Shown here piece by piece: positions 29,193 through 39,259 of a stretch of DNA of 55,522 nucleotides. The DNA is from Pseudomonadota bacterium (GTDB lineage Bacteria > Pseudomonadota > Gammaproteobacteria > Burkholderiales > Casimicrobiaceae), in NCBI GenBank assembly GCA_018241765.1, contig JAFEDD010000019.1, positions 1-55,522 on the forward strand. Direction: 5' to 3'. A model generated the notes under the pieces. The model worked only from the letters and a program-made list of their open reading frames with translations. It made no database searches and was not told the DNA's origin. The position numbers and the translations under genes were made by a program. Numbering within the stretch: position 1 is the first letter of the stretch; every line of letters begins with the position of its first letter.

Positions 29193-30398
29193 TCAGGAGC
29201 CCTTCGCCGCCTCGTCGACGGCGGCTTGCACCGCCTGATAGAACGCTTCGCGCGCGGCCATGGCCTTCGGGTCACGCGCACCGCCACCCCAATCGGCGTT
29301 GGAGACGATCACCAGTTGCCGCTTCGGGTCGATGAAGATGCCTTGACCGAAGATGCCGCGCGCGGCGAAGCTGCCGTCGTCATAGGTCCACCACTGGTAG
29401 CCGTAGCCACGGCCGGGGAGGCCGATGTCGGCTTGCTTGTGGGTGGCCTGCGCGAGCCAGTCGTCGGGAACGATGCGCTGGCCCGCGACGATGGCGCCGT
29501 CGAGGATGAATTGACCGAAGCGGGCGAAGTCGCGCGGCGTGGCTTGCAGGCAGCAGCCACTGATTTCCTGGCCGGTCTTGCTGAGGAGCCACGTGGCCTC
29601 CTGCTCCATGCCGAGCGGTTGCCAGATTTTTTCCTGGAGGTATTGCGCGAGCGGCCGCTTCGTTGCCTGTGTGACCAGGACGCCGATCAGGTTCGTCTCG
29701 CCGGTGCTGTAGTTCCAGCGCGTGCCGGGCGGGGCCGCGCGCGGCAGCTGGCGCATGTAGCCGACCAGTGCGTCGACGCCGGGTTCGGGTTGGTAGTTGT
29801 TGAAACGCGCGACATCGGACTGCGGGTCGGCGTAGTCCTCGTTCCAGCGTACCCCGGAGGTCATCGTCAGCAATTGCCGCACGCTGACGTCGTCATAGGC
29901 CGACCCTTTCATCGCCGGGATGTAGTCGCTTACCTTGTCGTCGAGGCTGCGGATGTAGCCATCGCGCAAGGCCGCGCCCACCAACGTGGAGGTGAACGAC
30001 TTGGCGACGGAAAAGCTCGTCCACCGCCCGCTGCCGTCAAAGCCGAGTCCGTAGCGCTCCAGTCGCAGGCGTCCGCCCTGCATGATGAGCAGCGCGGCGC
30101 TGCGCTGCCCCTCCATGTAGCGATCGATATCGACCTTGATCGCCAGCGGCGTCCCGGTGGGCAGGGCGCGCGGCGTGCCGGATGGCTTGGCCGTGTGCCA
30201 GCGGGCGAGCAGCGGAATGCGGTCCATCGCGCGGAAGGCGGCATCCCGTTGCGCTTCGTTCCAGAAGAGCAGATCGCGGTTGGTCGGCAACGTCTTCAGC
30301 AGCCCACGGGCTTCACGATCGAGGCTGAACCAGCCTCCGAGCGCTGCGAGAACGAGCACGATCAGTGTGCCGAGAGCGATTTTCTTGATACGTTTCAT
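29193..30398 (-). CDS. Serine hydrolase of the beta-lactamase / class C family, membrane-anchored
   Basis: 401 aa. An N-terminal transmembrane or uncleaved signal segment (KKIALGTLIVLVLAALGGWF) places the domain in the periplasm. The active-site SxxK is S130-V-A-K133 in WTSFSVAKSFTSTLV; the tyrosine motif is WNYSTGETN. SVRQLLTMTSGVRWNEDY and PLGMEQEATWLLSK are typical of the esterase/EstB-like and D-aminopeptidase-like branch. A true beta-lactamase role is not implied; esterase, carboxypeptidase or amide hydrolase are all possible. It is last in the same-strand run metC-gpx-thioredoxin-like-hydrolase, 53 bases after its neighbour. Confidence 0.88.
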   Translation of the reverse strand: MKRIKKIALGTLIVLVLAALGGWFSLDREARGLLKTLPTNRDLLFWNEAQRDAAFRAMDRIPLLARWHTAKPSGTPRALPTGTPLAIKVDIDRYMEGQRSAALLIMQGGRLRLERYGLGFDGSGRWTSFSVAKSFTSTLVGAALRDGYIRSLDDKVSDYIPAMKGSAYDDVSVRQLLTMTSGVRWNEDYADPQSDVARFNNYQPEPGVDALVGYMRQLPRAAPPGTRWNYSTGETNLIGVLVTQATKRPLAQYLQEKIWQPLGMEQEATWLLSKTGQEISGCCLQATPRDFARFGQFILDGAIVAGQRIVPDDWLAQATHKQADIGLPGRGYGYQWWTYDDGSFAARGIFGQGIFIDPKRQLVIVSNADWGGGARDPKAMAAREAFYQAVQAAVDEAAKGS

Positions 30399-30451
30399 CG
30401 TGGCTTTCCGGAGTCTGGGTGCGGAGTATGCGGCGAACCGTGCTGGGTGCG

Positions 30452-30937
30452 TCAGGTTGCACGCGCCTCGGTCAGCAGTTGCCCGATCACGGCGCCGAGC
30501 GCGAGGTCTTCGATGCGACCGAAATGATGGAGGCGCAGCGCCCCTCGCGCGTCGAACAGGATCAGGCTTGGCGTGCCGCGCAGGCCCCACGCCGCCATCG
30601 TGCACGGCAGCCGGTCGCCCTCGGGACCGGGCCGGTCGATGGCGACCGGGAAGCCGATGCGGTACTCGTGCAGGAAGGCGCGCAGCGCGACCTCGGTCAT
30701 TGCCTCGTGATGCTCGAACACGGAGTGCAGTCCGATGACGCGCACCCCCTCACCGCGGAATGTTCGCTCGACGGCGAGTGCCTGCGGAATGCCGTGCGCC
30801 ACGCAGCTGGGGCAGAGCATCTGGAACGCATGCACGAGCACGACCTGCCCGCGCAGCTCCCGCCATTCGAGCGGCGCTTCGACGTTGAGCCAGGTGGCGA
30901 TCTGCCACTCGGGAAGGACGTCGGGTTCGCGCAGCAT
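30452..30937 (-). CDS. Thioredoxin-like (AhpC/TSA-redoxin type) protein
   Basis: 161 aa thioredoxin-fold protein. The CxxC redox pair is C42-P-S-C45 in AFQMLCPSCVAHGIPQ. The following GVRVIGLHSVFEHHEAMT and the cis-Pro-like LRGTPSLILFDARGALRLHH fit TlpA/peroxiredoxin-type folds. No signal peptide, so it is probably cytoplasmic, unlike TlpA/ResA. It lies 9 bases after gpx and before the serine hydrolase. Its likely role is a thiol-disulfide oxidoreductase or atypical peroxidase supporting the glutathione peroxidase next door; the partner is inferred from context. Confidence 0.85.
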   Translation of the reverse strand: MLREPDVLPEWQIATWLNVEAPLEWRELRGQVVLVHAFQMLCPSCVAHGIPQALAVERTFRGEGVRVIGLHSVFEHHEAMTEVALRAFLHEYRIGFPVAIDRPGPEGDRLPCTMAAWGLRGTPSLILFDARGALRLHHFGRIEDLALGAVIGQLLTEARAT

Positions 30938-30946
30938 GGGAGTCGA

Positions 30947-31426
30947 TCAGCCGAGGGACCGCTCGATGTCGGGGGCAATCGATGCCGGTGTGTCCTGCGG
31001 CGCAAAGCGCTTCACCTTGCCGTCTGGCGTGACGAGAAATTTCGTGAAGTTCCACTTGATCGCTTCGCTGCCGAGCAGGCCGGGCGCGGCCCTCTTCAGG
31101 AATTGGAAGAGCGGTTCCGCGCCCTCGCCATTGACGTCGATCTTGGCGAACACCGGAAACTGAATGTGGTAATTGAGGTCGCAGAACTGTGCGATCGCGT
31201 GGGCGTCGCCCGGCTCCTGCGCGCCGAACTGGTTGCAAGGAAACGCCAGCACCTCGAAGCCGCGCGCGTGATAGGCGTCGCGCAGCGCCTGCAGCCCTTC
31301 GTATTGCGGCGTGAAGCCGCACTGGCTTGCCGTGTTGACGATCAACAGCGTTTGTCCGCGATATTTCGACAGGCTCTGCGCCTTGCCGTTGCCGGTCTTG
31401 ACGGTGAAATCGTAGACACGGGTCAT
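30947..31426 (-). CDS. Glutathione peroxidase family protein
   Basis: 159 aa. Peroxidatic Cys36 sits in LLIVNTASQCGFTPQYEGLQ, with the catalytic Gln in LAFPCNQFGAQEPG and the Trp/Asn pair in IKWNFTKFLV: a complete Cys-Gln-Trp-Asn tetrad. The enzyme reduces hydroperoxides using glutathione or, commonly in bacteria, thioredoxin. Its start overlaps the metC stop by four bases, and a thioredoxin-like gene follows after 9 bases, a compact unit mixing sulfur metabolism and peroxide defence. gshB for glutathione synthesis is elsewhere in the window. Confidence 0.94.
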   Translation of the reverse strand: MTRVYDFTVKTGNGKAQSLSKYRGQTLLIVNTASQCGFTPQYEGLQALRDAYHARGFEVLAFPCNQFGAQEPGDAHAIAQFCDLNYHIQFPVFAKIDVNGEGAEPLFQFLKRAAPGLLGSEAIKWNFTKFLVTPDGKVKRFAPQDTPASIAPDIERSLG

Positions 31427-32616
31427 TGCGCCGGTCCTTCGCTGTGATGCAGGGCGGCCAGGCCGCGCTCGAGGTCTTCGCGCAGGTCGCGCTCATCCTC
31501 GAAGCCGATGGCAAGACGCACCAGCGCGCCGCGGTGCGGCCAGTGGCTGCGTGACCGGTCGAGATCGTAGGTGAGCGCGAGCGATGCGCTCCCGCCCCAG
31601 CTCGCGCCGATGCCGAAGTACTGCAACGCCTCGATGAAGCGGGCGGCGGCGTCGGCGCCGTAGTCGTCTTGCAGCACGATCGAGAAAATGCCGGTGGAGC
31701 CGGTGAAGTCGCGCTTCCAGATGTCGTGACCGGGACAGTCGGGGAGCGCCGGATGGAGCACCAGTTTCACCTCCGGGCGCGTCTTCAGCCATCGAGCCAG
31801 CGAAAGCGTTACCTGTTCGGCGTGCCGGATGCGCAGCGGCATCGTGGTCATGCCGCGCAACACGAGATAGATGTCGTCGGGCGCGCAGCATTGCCCGGTT
31901 TGCATGGCCATGTCCTTGACCGCCCGCCACGTCGCCTCGTCGCGCGTGGTGACCGAACCCATGACGAGATCGCTGTGGCCGGCAGGATATTTGGTCAGCG
32001 CATGGACGGAGAGGTCGGCGCCGAGTTCGAAGGCGCGCAGATACCAGCCGGCACTGTAGGTGTTGTCGACGACCACCAAGGCACCGGCGGCGTGTGCGGC
32101 GCGCGCGATGGCGGGCAGATCGCTCACCTCCATCGTGATTGAACCCGGCGTTTCCACCCACACGACGCGCGTGGTGGGCTTGATTTGCGCGGCAATGCCG
32201 GCTCCGACCAGCGGGTCGTAGGCCTCCACGGCGACGTTCATGCGCTTGAGCAGGCCGTTGGCCAACGTCCGCACCGGGTCGTATACGTTGGCGGGCACGA
32301 GCACGTGATCCCCGGGGACGACGAAGGGAAGCAGCGCGTAGACCACCGCCGCCAAACCCGAGGGGAACAGCACCGTCGCAAACCCGCCCTCCCACTCGGC
32401 GATGCGGTTCTGCAAGTCGCGCGTCGTCGGTGTGCCGGTCGTCCCGTAGGTGTAGGTCGACTCGTCGAAGCCGGAGCGATTGCGCCACTTGGCCACGCTG
32501 TCGAACAGCACCGTCGACGCACGCTCGGTGCCCGGTACCAGTGAACGAAAGCCGCCGGCGACCGGGCGTGGCGGGTGGATGAGCGCCGTTTCCGGCAAGG
32601 GTTTTTTGTGAGCCAT
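31423..32616 (-). CDS. metC: Cystathionine beta-lyase-like PLP enzyme (Cys/Met metabolism)
   Basis: 397 aa PLP-dependent trans-sulfuration enzyme. The cofactor lysine is K209 in DLSVHALTKYPAGHSDLVMG. Other blocks are YTYGTTGTPTTRDLQNRIAE, VLFPSGLAAVVYALLPF, VYDPVRTL, VWVETPGSITMEVSDL and the C-terminal GASWGGSASLAL, which is more MetC-like (GYSWGG/GASWGG) than MetB-like. It cleaves cystathionine to homocysteine, pyruvate and ammonia. The four-base overlap with gpx shows translational coupling. It is divergent from the phosphatase gene. The assignment within the family rests on the GASWGG segment. Confidence 0.88.
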   Translation of the reverse strand: MAHKKPLPETALIHPPRPVAGGFRSLVPGTERASTVLFDSVAKWRNRSGFDESTYTYGTTGTPTTRDLQNRIAEWEGGFATVLFPSGLAAVVYALLPFVVPGDHVLVPANVYDPVRTLANGLLKRMNVAVEAYDPLVGAGIAAQIKPTTRVVWVETPGSITMEVSDLPAIARAAHAAGALVVVDNTYSAGWYLRAFELGADLSVHALTKYPAGHSDLVMGSVTTRDEATWRAVKDMAMQTGQCCAPDDIYLVLRGMTTMPLRIRHAEQVTLSLARWLKTRPEVKLVLHPALPDCPGHDIWKRDFTGSTGIFSIVLQDDYGADAAARFIEALQYFGIGASWGGSASLALTYDLDRSRSHWPHRGALVRLAIGFEDERDLREDLERGLAALHHSEGPAQ

Positions 32617-32674
32617 GGGTCAGTGTAGCGCGCGAGCCACTTCTACAATCGGCTCGCATTTCAAGGAGACGTCG

Positions 32675-34369
32675 ATGGTTCGGACATGGTTGCGCGTGGT
32701 GGCTCTGATGGCGGTGTTCGGCGGTCTCGCCTCGGGGGCGGCGGCGAAGGACGCGGTCGCGGCGGGCGGCATCGCACCGCCGAAACTGCTGGTCGTCGTG
32801 CTGATCGACGGCTTGCCGCAGGAGCAGTTGCTGAAAAACTATGATCTCTTCGTGCCCGGAGGCATTCGGCGATTGATGGATCAGGGCGCCTGGTTTTCCG
32901 ACGCTCACCAAGCTCACGCGTTCACCGTGACCGCGGTCGGTCATGCCACGATTCTCTCGGGAGCCTATCCGTATCAGACCGGAATCATCGGCAACAGTTG
33001 GAAGTCGCGCGAAGGCAAGACGGTGTACAACACGGCGGATGCGCGCTATCGCTATCTCGACGGCACGCCTACGACCGACGACGATGGCGTGAGTCCGAAG
33101 AACCTGCAGGTCAGTCTGCTCGGTGACGAACTGCGCTACGCCAACATGAACGCGAGTCGGGTCTTCTCGGTGTCCGGGAAGGATCGCGGCGCCATCCTCA
33201 TGGCGGGCCGGGGCGGTAGCGCGTACATGTACTCGACCAAGACCGGGCGGTTCACCAGCACGAGCTACTACATGGAGAAGCATCCGGCGTGGTGGGAGGA
33301 GTATTACGCCAAATCACCGCAGAATCGCTGGTTCGGGGCACAGTGGAACGTGCTGCTCGACGATGCCCGCGCCTATGCGCGGGCTCTGCCGGAGGGGCAG
33401 AAGGCGGCCGTCTATCACCAGATGACGTCGCAGATGGGCTACCGCTACGGCACCGGCGAAACGGAACCGGGCCCGATCTACTACCGCATGCTGCTGCCGA
33501 GCCCTTATGGCGACGAGATGACGGCCGACTTTGCGCTCGCCTTGATGAGGGCGGAGTCGGTTGGCCGAAACCCGAAGGGGGTGACCGACATCCTGACCGT
33601 CAGCTTTTCCAGTCATGACTACATCAATCACAACTTCGGGCCGGAAAGCGTGCAGTCGATGGACCATCTGCTGCGCCTCGATCGCACGCTGGCGCGGTTC
33701 TTCTCGGAAGTTGAATCCTGGGCTGGACGCGACCGTGTCCTGACCGTGTTCACGGCCGACCATGGCTTCATGAATACACCGGAATTCAGCGCCGCGCGTG
33801 GGTTCGACTCGACGCGCATCGATCCGACCGACGTGCGCAACGCGGTCAGTGCACTCGCGGAAAAGAAGTTTGGGCTGCCGAAACTCGTCACGCAGCACAT
33901 GACGGGCGGCTGGACGCTCGATTACGCCGCGATCGATGGCAAGGGACTCAACCGCGAGGAAGTTGAAACGTTCATCGCGCGCGCTGCCATGGCGCAACCC
34001 GGTATCGCGTTCGCGTTCACCCGAACCCAGCTCGAACGGGGCGATCTGCCGCGCCATCGCGTGGGGGTGCTCGCGCAGCGTGCGTGGTACCAACCTTCGG
34101 CCGTCGACATCATGGTGATCCCGAAGCCGTTTCACTATTTTCAGTCGAAGAACGCGAACCCGGGCAGCGCCAGCTCACACGGTTCGCCCTACAGCTACGA
34201 CACCAACGTCCCGCTCTTGATGCACGGGCCGAAGTGGCTGAAGGCCGGCCGCTATACGCGCTATGTCGAGACGGTGGATATCGCGCCGACGCTTGCGCAG
34301 CTCTTGAATGTCCGCATGCCGAGCGCGAGCGAGGGGCGCGTGCTGACCGAGGCTCTGGTCGGACGTTGA
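32675..34369 (+). CDS. PafA-like alkaline phosphatase family protein
   Basis: 564 aa periplasmic phosphatase or phosphodiesterase with a signal peptide (WLRVVALMAVFGGLASGAAA). The active site fits the PafA/threonine-nucleophile group: metal Asp44 in VVLIDGLPQ, nucleophile Thr86 in AFTVTAVGHATILSG, Asn107 in GIIGNSW, and the phosphate-binding K169-x-R171 in SVSGKDRGAILMAGR. Downstream metal ligands appear in SSHDYINHNFGP and FTADHGF, and a final His in SSHGSPYSYDTNVPLL. The ATG at 32675 has AAGGAG six bases upstream. It would release phosphate from organic monoesters. No Pho box or phosphate-transport genes were seen nearby. Confidence 0.9.
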   Translation: MVRTWLRVVALMAVFGGLASGAAAKDAVAAGGIAPPKLLVVVLIDGLPQEQLLKNYDLFVPGGIRRLMDQGAWFSDAHQAHAFTVTAVGHATILSGAYPYQTGIIGNSWKSREGKTVYNTADARYRYLDGTPTTDDDGVSPKNLQVSLLGDELRYANMNASRVFSVSGKDRGAILMAGRGGSAYMYSTKTGRFTSTSYYMEKHPAWWEEYYAKSPQNRWFGAQWNVLLDDARAYARALPEGQKAAVYHQMTSQMGYRYGTGETEPGPIYYRMLLPSPYGDEMTADFALALMRAESVGRNPKGVTDILTVSFSSHDYINHNFGPESVQSMDHLLRLDRTLARFFSEVESWAGRDRVLTVFTADHGFMNTPEFSAARGFDSTRIDPTDVRNAVSALAEKKFGLPKLVTQHMTGGWTLDYAAIDGKGLNREEVETFIARAAMAQPGIAFAFTRTQLERGDLPRHRVGVLAQRAWYQPSAVDIMVIPKPFHYFQSKNANPGSASSHGSPYSYDTNVPLLMHGPKWLKAGRYTRYVETVDIAPTLAQLLNVRMPSASEGRVLTEALVGR

Positions 34370-34619
34370 GTGTGCGCCGTTGACGGCGCTGAAGACGCAG
34401 ATCGGCCTCATCGTCGGTGACCCCTCGCGGTGTCGATACGCGAGCGCTCGAGCGCCTTGGTTGCGACCATGATCTGATGCGCATCTGTGCTGGCGCGCCC
34501 GGGCACCACTTCGCCAGAGTCATGCGCAGCGCGCTGCGCGGCGAACGCCCGGATGCCGCGCAGCTGGGTTCGCTGAAAACTACGCCGGATTTCCGTTCCG
34601 GGTAATGCGCACGCTGTCG

Positions 34620-36455
<1,836 letters not shown>

Positions 36456-36759
36456 GGCATTCGGGATAGGGGCGCCCCAGGCGGGCACAGGAGAGCGCCT
36501 GAGACTCGGCACGAGTCAGGCGCGGCGAAGAGAGGGGTCGAATTCTACCGAGTCGGCACGGTGCGACGAGCGCTCGGTCGCGCCAGGCGCGGGGCGGCGT
36601 CGATCGCTTCGGGACGTATGCCGTGATCATATGCGCGGGGAATCGTCTGATTCACCATTCTGAAAGAGGCTGCGCGCCAAGCCATAGGCGTGTTCACGGT
36701 GGTGGTTGCCACCTAACATCGGCCGTAGCGGCGCCTTCATCGCTCCGCAGCACAACCCC
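36456..36759. other. 304-bp divergent intergenic region (typA / degV)
   Basis: No gene is visible. It contains the typA leader with a stable hairpin at 36495-36523, and a smaller inverted repeat GGTGG-TTG-CCACC near 36703. Divergent promoters for typA and the first DegV gene must lie here, but no clear -35/-10 pair was identified. Confidence 0.5.
36495..36523 (-). promoter_or_regulatory. Stable hairpin in the typA 5' leader
   Basis: Outer arms GCGCCTGA / TCAGGCGC (8 bp), one bulged G, inner arms ACTCG / CGAGT and loop GCA. It lies 40 bases upstream of the typA ATG and lacks a T-run. It could be a protein-binding palindrome or an mRNA structural element; the role is unknown. Confidence 0.4.
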
Positions 36760-37827
36760 ATGCCTTCCTCCCCCGCCTACGCCTTCCTTTCCCCGCTGGA
36801 CGCCAATACCGCCGCCAATGATCGCCGTTTTGCGACGCTCGACGAGGTGGTCGCCACGAATGTCGTCGAGCGCTCGCAAACCGATCGCGCGCGCACGCTG
36901 CTCGTGGTCGATGCCGCATGCGATTTGCCTGCGGCGTGGCTGCGCGAACACGGCGTTTGTGTGTTGCCGATCCATGTTCGCGTCGATGGCTGCACGCTGA
37001 TCGACGGCCGCGACGAGGAAACCGCCGTCGAGTTCTTCGCCAGCGACCACGCCGGGCACGACGTGGCGGCATCGACGCAACCGATGACGCCTGCGGACAC
37101 CTGCACGTTCCTGCTGTCGCACCTCACATCGGAGATCGACTTCGCGCTGCAGATATCGATCGCGTCGAGCCGTAGCCGCATCTACCTCAATTCGCTGGCC
37201 GCGATGCAGGCGCTCACGACACCGCACAACCGCGCCCGGCGCGAGCTCGGGCGGCGCGACCCGTTCCGCAGTTGGGTGATCGACAGCGGCACCGGATTTA
37301 CCGGCCAGGGCGTGCTGGTGACGGAGGCGGTTCGCCTGCTCGATGCGGGTATGCCGACACCGGCCGTGGCCGCTCGCATTCGCGAGCTTGCACCGCAGGT
37401 GCATACGCTGGTGGTGCCGAAAGATCTGTTTTGCCTGTACAACCGCGCCCGCGACAAGGGCGACCGCTCGCTGTCCTGGCTTGGCTACAACGTCGCGCAG
37501 CGGCTCGACATCAAGCCGGTGATCCACGCCAACGCCGGAGACACCCGACCGCTCTTCAAGGTGCGTGGACACGCCGAGGCCATCGAGCGCACGCTCGAAC
37601 TGTGCACCAAGCACGTCCAGCAGGGTCTTGCGGTGCCCACGATCTGTGTCAGCTACGCCGGGCCGATCGACGTGATCGAGGCCTGGCCCGGATTCGCCGA
37701 CTTGCGCGCCGCCTGCGAGTGGCGCGGCGTCGAGCTCTTGTGCTCGACGATGAGCCTGACCGGTGGCGTCAGCGTGGGTTCCGAAGCCTTCTCGGTGGCA
37801 TTCGCGACCAAACGCCCCGTGCTTTGA
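36760..37827 (+). CDS. DegV family fatty-acid-binding protein, paralogue 1
   Basis: 355 aa. DegV proteins bind a fatty acyl chain; in Gram-positives (FakB) they present fatty acids to a kinase. Seen here: LLVVDAACDLPAAWLREHGV, PIHVRVDG, the ligand-carboxylate motif in VAASTQPMTPADTCTFL, DSGTGFTGQGVLVTEAVRLL, YNVAQRLDIKPVIHANAGD and the C-terminal SLTGGVSVGSEAFSVAF. It is longer than typical DegV (about 280-300 aa) owing to an N-terminal extension. The ATG at 36760 is chosen over an in-frame start 18 codons upstream lacking a ribosome site. No FakA-type kinase is in the window. It is followed by a diverged paralogue. Confidence 0.85.
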   Translation: MPSSPAYAFLSPLDANTAANDRRFATLDEVVATNVVERSQTDRARTLLVVDAACDLPAAWLREHGVCVLPIHVRVDGCTLIDGRDEETAVEFFASDHAGHDVAASTQPMTPADTCTFLLSHLTSEIDFALQISIASSRSRIYLNSLAAMQALTTPHNRARRELGRRDPFRSWVIDSGTGFTGQGVLVTEAVRLLDAGMPTPAVAARIRELAPQVHTLVVPKDLFCLYNRARDKGDRSLSWLGYNVAQRLDIKPVIHANAGDTRPLFKVRGHAEAIERTLELCTKHVQQGLAVPTICVSYAGPIDVIEAWPGFADLRAACEWRGVELLCSTMSLTGGVSVGSEAFSVAFATKRPVL

Positions 37828-37974
37828 CGCGGAGCGGCGCCGAACTGGCGCAACGCGGCGCGCCATTGCGTTTTTCCCTTTAGCGGCGCGTGCACTCACG
37901 TCGGCTCGCCGGGCGACGGCCCGCGCGCGCGAGTGCGTCGGCGCCCCTGGGGAAAACGCATCGTGGCCGCCGTC

Positions 37975-39060
37975 ATGAATCCGCCATACGCAGTCACTGT
38001 CACCCGTTCGGGTGAGGGTGTCGTTGCACCGAGCGTGGCAGGCGCGGCACGTGCGCCGTCTCCGCCGGATCCGCCGCATGGTGTCGCTCCGTCCGCGGCG
38101 GCGCGCGAAGCCCGCCCAACTGGCGCGACGCTGATCACGACCGACGCCAGTTGTGATCTGCCCGATGGTTGGCTCGCGCAGCGGGGCATCGTCGTGCTGC
38201 CTTTGCGCGTGCGCAACGTCCGCGGCAGCCGTACCGATGGGCGCCGCGGCGCGGCCGATGGCGATCGCCGACGGGAGTTCTTCAGCCACGACTTGATCGC
38301 TGCGGAGGACGCTGGCGAAGCGCTTCCTCTCAGTTCGGTCGGCATCGTCGACTGTGTCGAAGAGCGGCTTGGCAACGCCGATTGCGTCATCGTCATCGTG
38401 CGCTCATCGCGGCCCGACGGCGCCTACGCCAACGCGCTCGCAGCGGCGCATGAGCTGATGCTGCGAAGAGGCAGGCAACAGGCCGCCGGCGACCCCGCGA
38501 ACGCGCTCCAGGTGCTGGTGGTTGAAGCCGCGACGGCGCTCAACGGCCACGGCGTGCTGGTCAGCGAGTGTTGGCGGCTGCTCGATCACGGCGCACCTGC
38601 CCCGCGGGTGGTCGCTCGGCTCGACCATCTGCGGCAACAGGTGCAAACGATCATCGCGCCGGGGGACACGACGTACTTTCGGCGGCGCGGTGAGCTCGCG
38701 GTCGAGCGTGGCGCACCGTGGTTCGCGTTGGGCCTGGGGCGCGTGTTCGAGCGAACGCCGCTGCTGTTGGTGCATCGTGGCGATCGTCGGCTGCTGGGGC
38801 AGCTATCTGACCATGACGCGGCGATCGAGCGTGCGGTGGCCTGCACGCGCGAGCGCATCGAGCATGGCCTTGCGTCGCCCGTCGTCTGCCTCAGTTTTGC
38901 CGGTGACGTCGCCGCGATCCGCGAGTGGCCACCGATCAGCGCGCTGGCCGCAACCTGTCGCCGGCACGACGTTGAGCTTCAGGTGACCGAGATGAGCATG
39001 GCGAACGCGCTGGCGGTCGGGCGCGGTGCGGTCGCGCTGAGTTTCGCCACCGCGCGCTGA
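37975..39060 (+). CDS. DegV family protein, diverged paralogue 2
   Basis: 361 aa. The DegV entry motif is clear (LITTDASCDLPDGWLAQRGI, LPLRVRNVRG), as are ATALNGHGVLVSECWRLLDH and the C-terminal CRRHDVELQVTEMSMANALA, parallel to paralogue 1. The carboxylate-binding T-Q-P segment is replaced by ALPLSSVGIVD, and the hydrophobic IKP-type block by FERTPLLLVHRGD. This suggests altered or lost ligand binding. The N-terminus carries about 50 low-complexity Ala/Pro residues. It lies 147 bases after paralogue 1 on the same strand, consistent with tandem duplication then divergence. Start at ATG 37975 (MNPPYAVTV). Confidence 0.8.
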   Translation: MNPPYAVTVTRSGEGVVAPSVAGAARAPSPPDPPHGVAPSAAAREARPTGATLITTDASCDLPDGWLAQRGIVVLPLRVRNVRGSRTDGRRGAADGDRRREFFSHDLIAAEDAGEALPLSSVGIVDCVEERLGNADCVIVIVRSSRPDGAYANALAAAHELMLRRGRQQAAGDPANALQVLVVEAATALNGHGVLVSECWRLLDHGAPAPRVVARLDHLRQQVQTIIAPGDTTYFRRRGELAVERGAPWFALGLGRVFERTPLLLVHRGDRRLLGQLSDHDAAIERAVACTRERIEHGLASPVVCLSFAGDVAAIREWPPISALAATCRRHDVELQVTEMSMANALAVGRGAVALSFATAR

Positions 39061-39259
39061 TCGGCATGCCGGTACCGTAACGTCTGCGCTCATGCGAAAC
39101 CGGCATGAGTCAAAATGGCCGCAATCGGCCTGCTTGCACCTAAAATGGGCGCGTCAATCACCGCGCAAAACCGCGCAAAACATTGCGCCACCGACCGGAA
39201 CACGGGCCGGCAGGTTCACGCGGACATTCCTTTCAGCAGCAACCGGAGGATTTCACACG

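Noticed and set aside
34417-34605. 62-codon plus-strand frame between the phosphatase and typA
   Set aside because: No ribosome site and a random-looking translation; the 250-bp convergent region is treated as non-coding.
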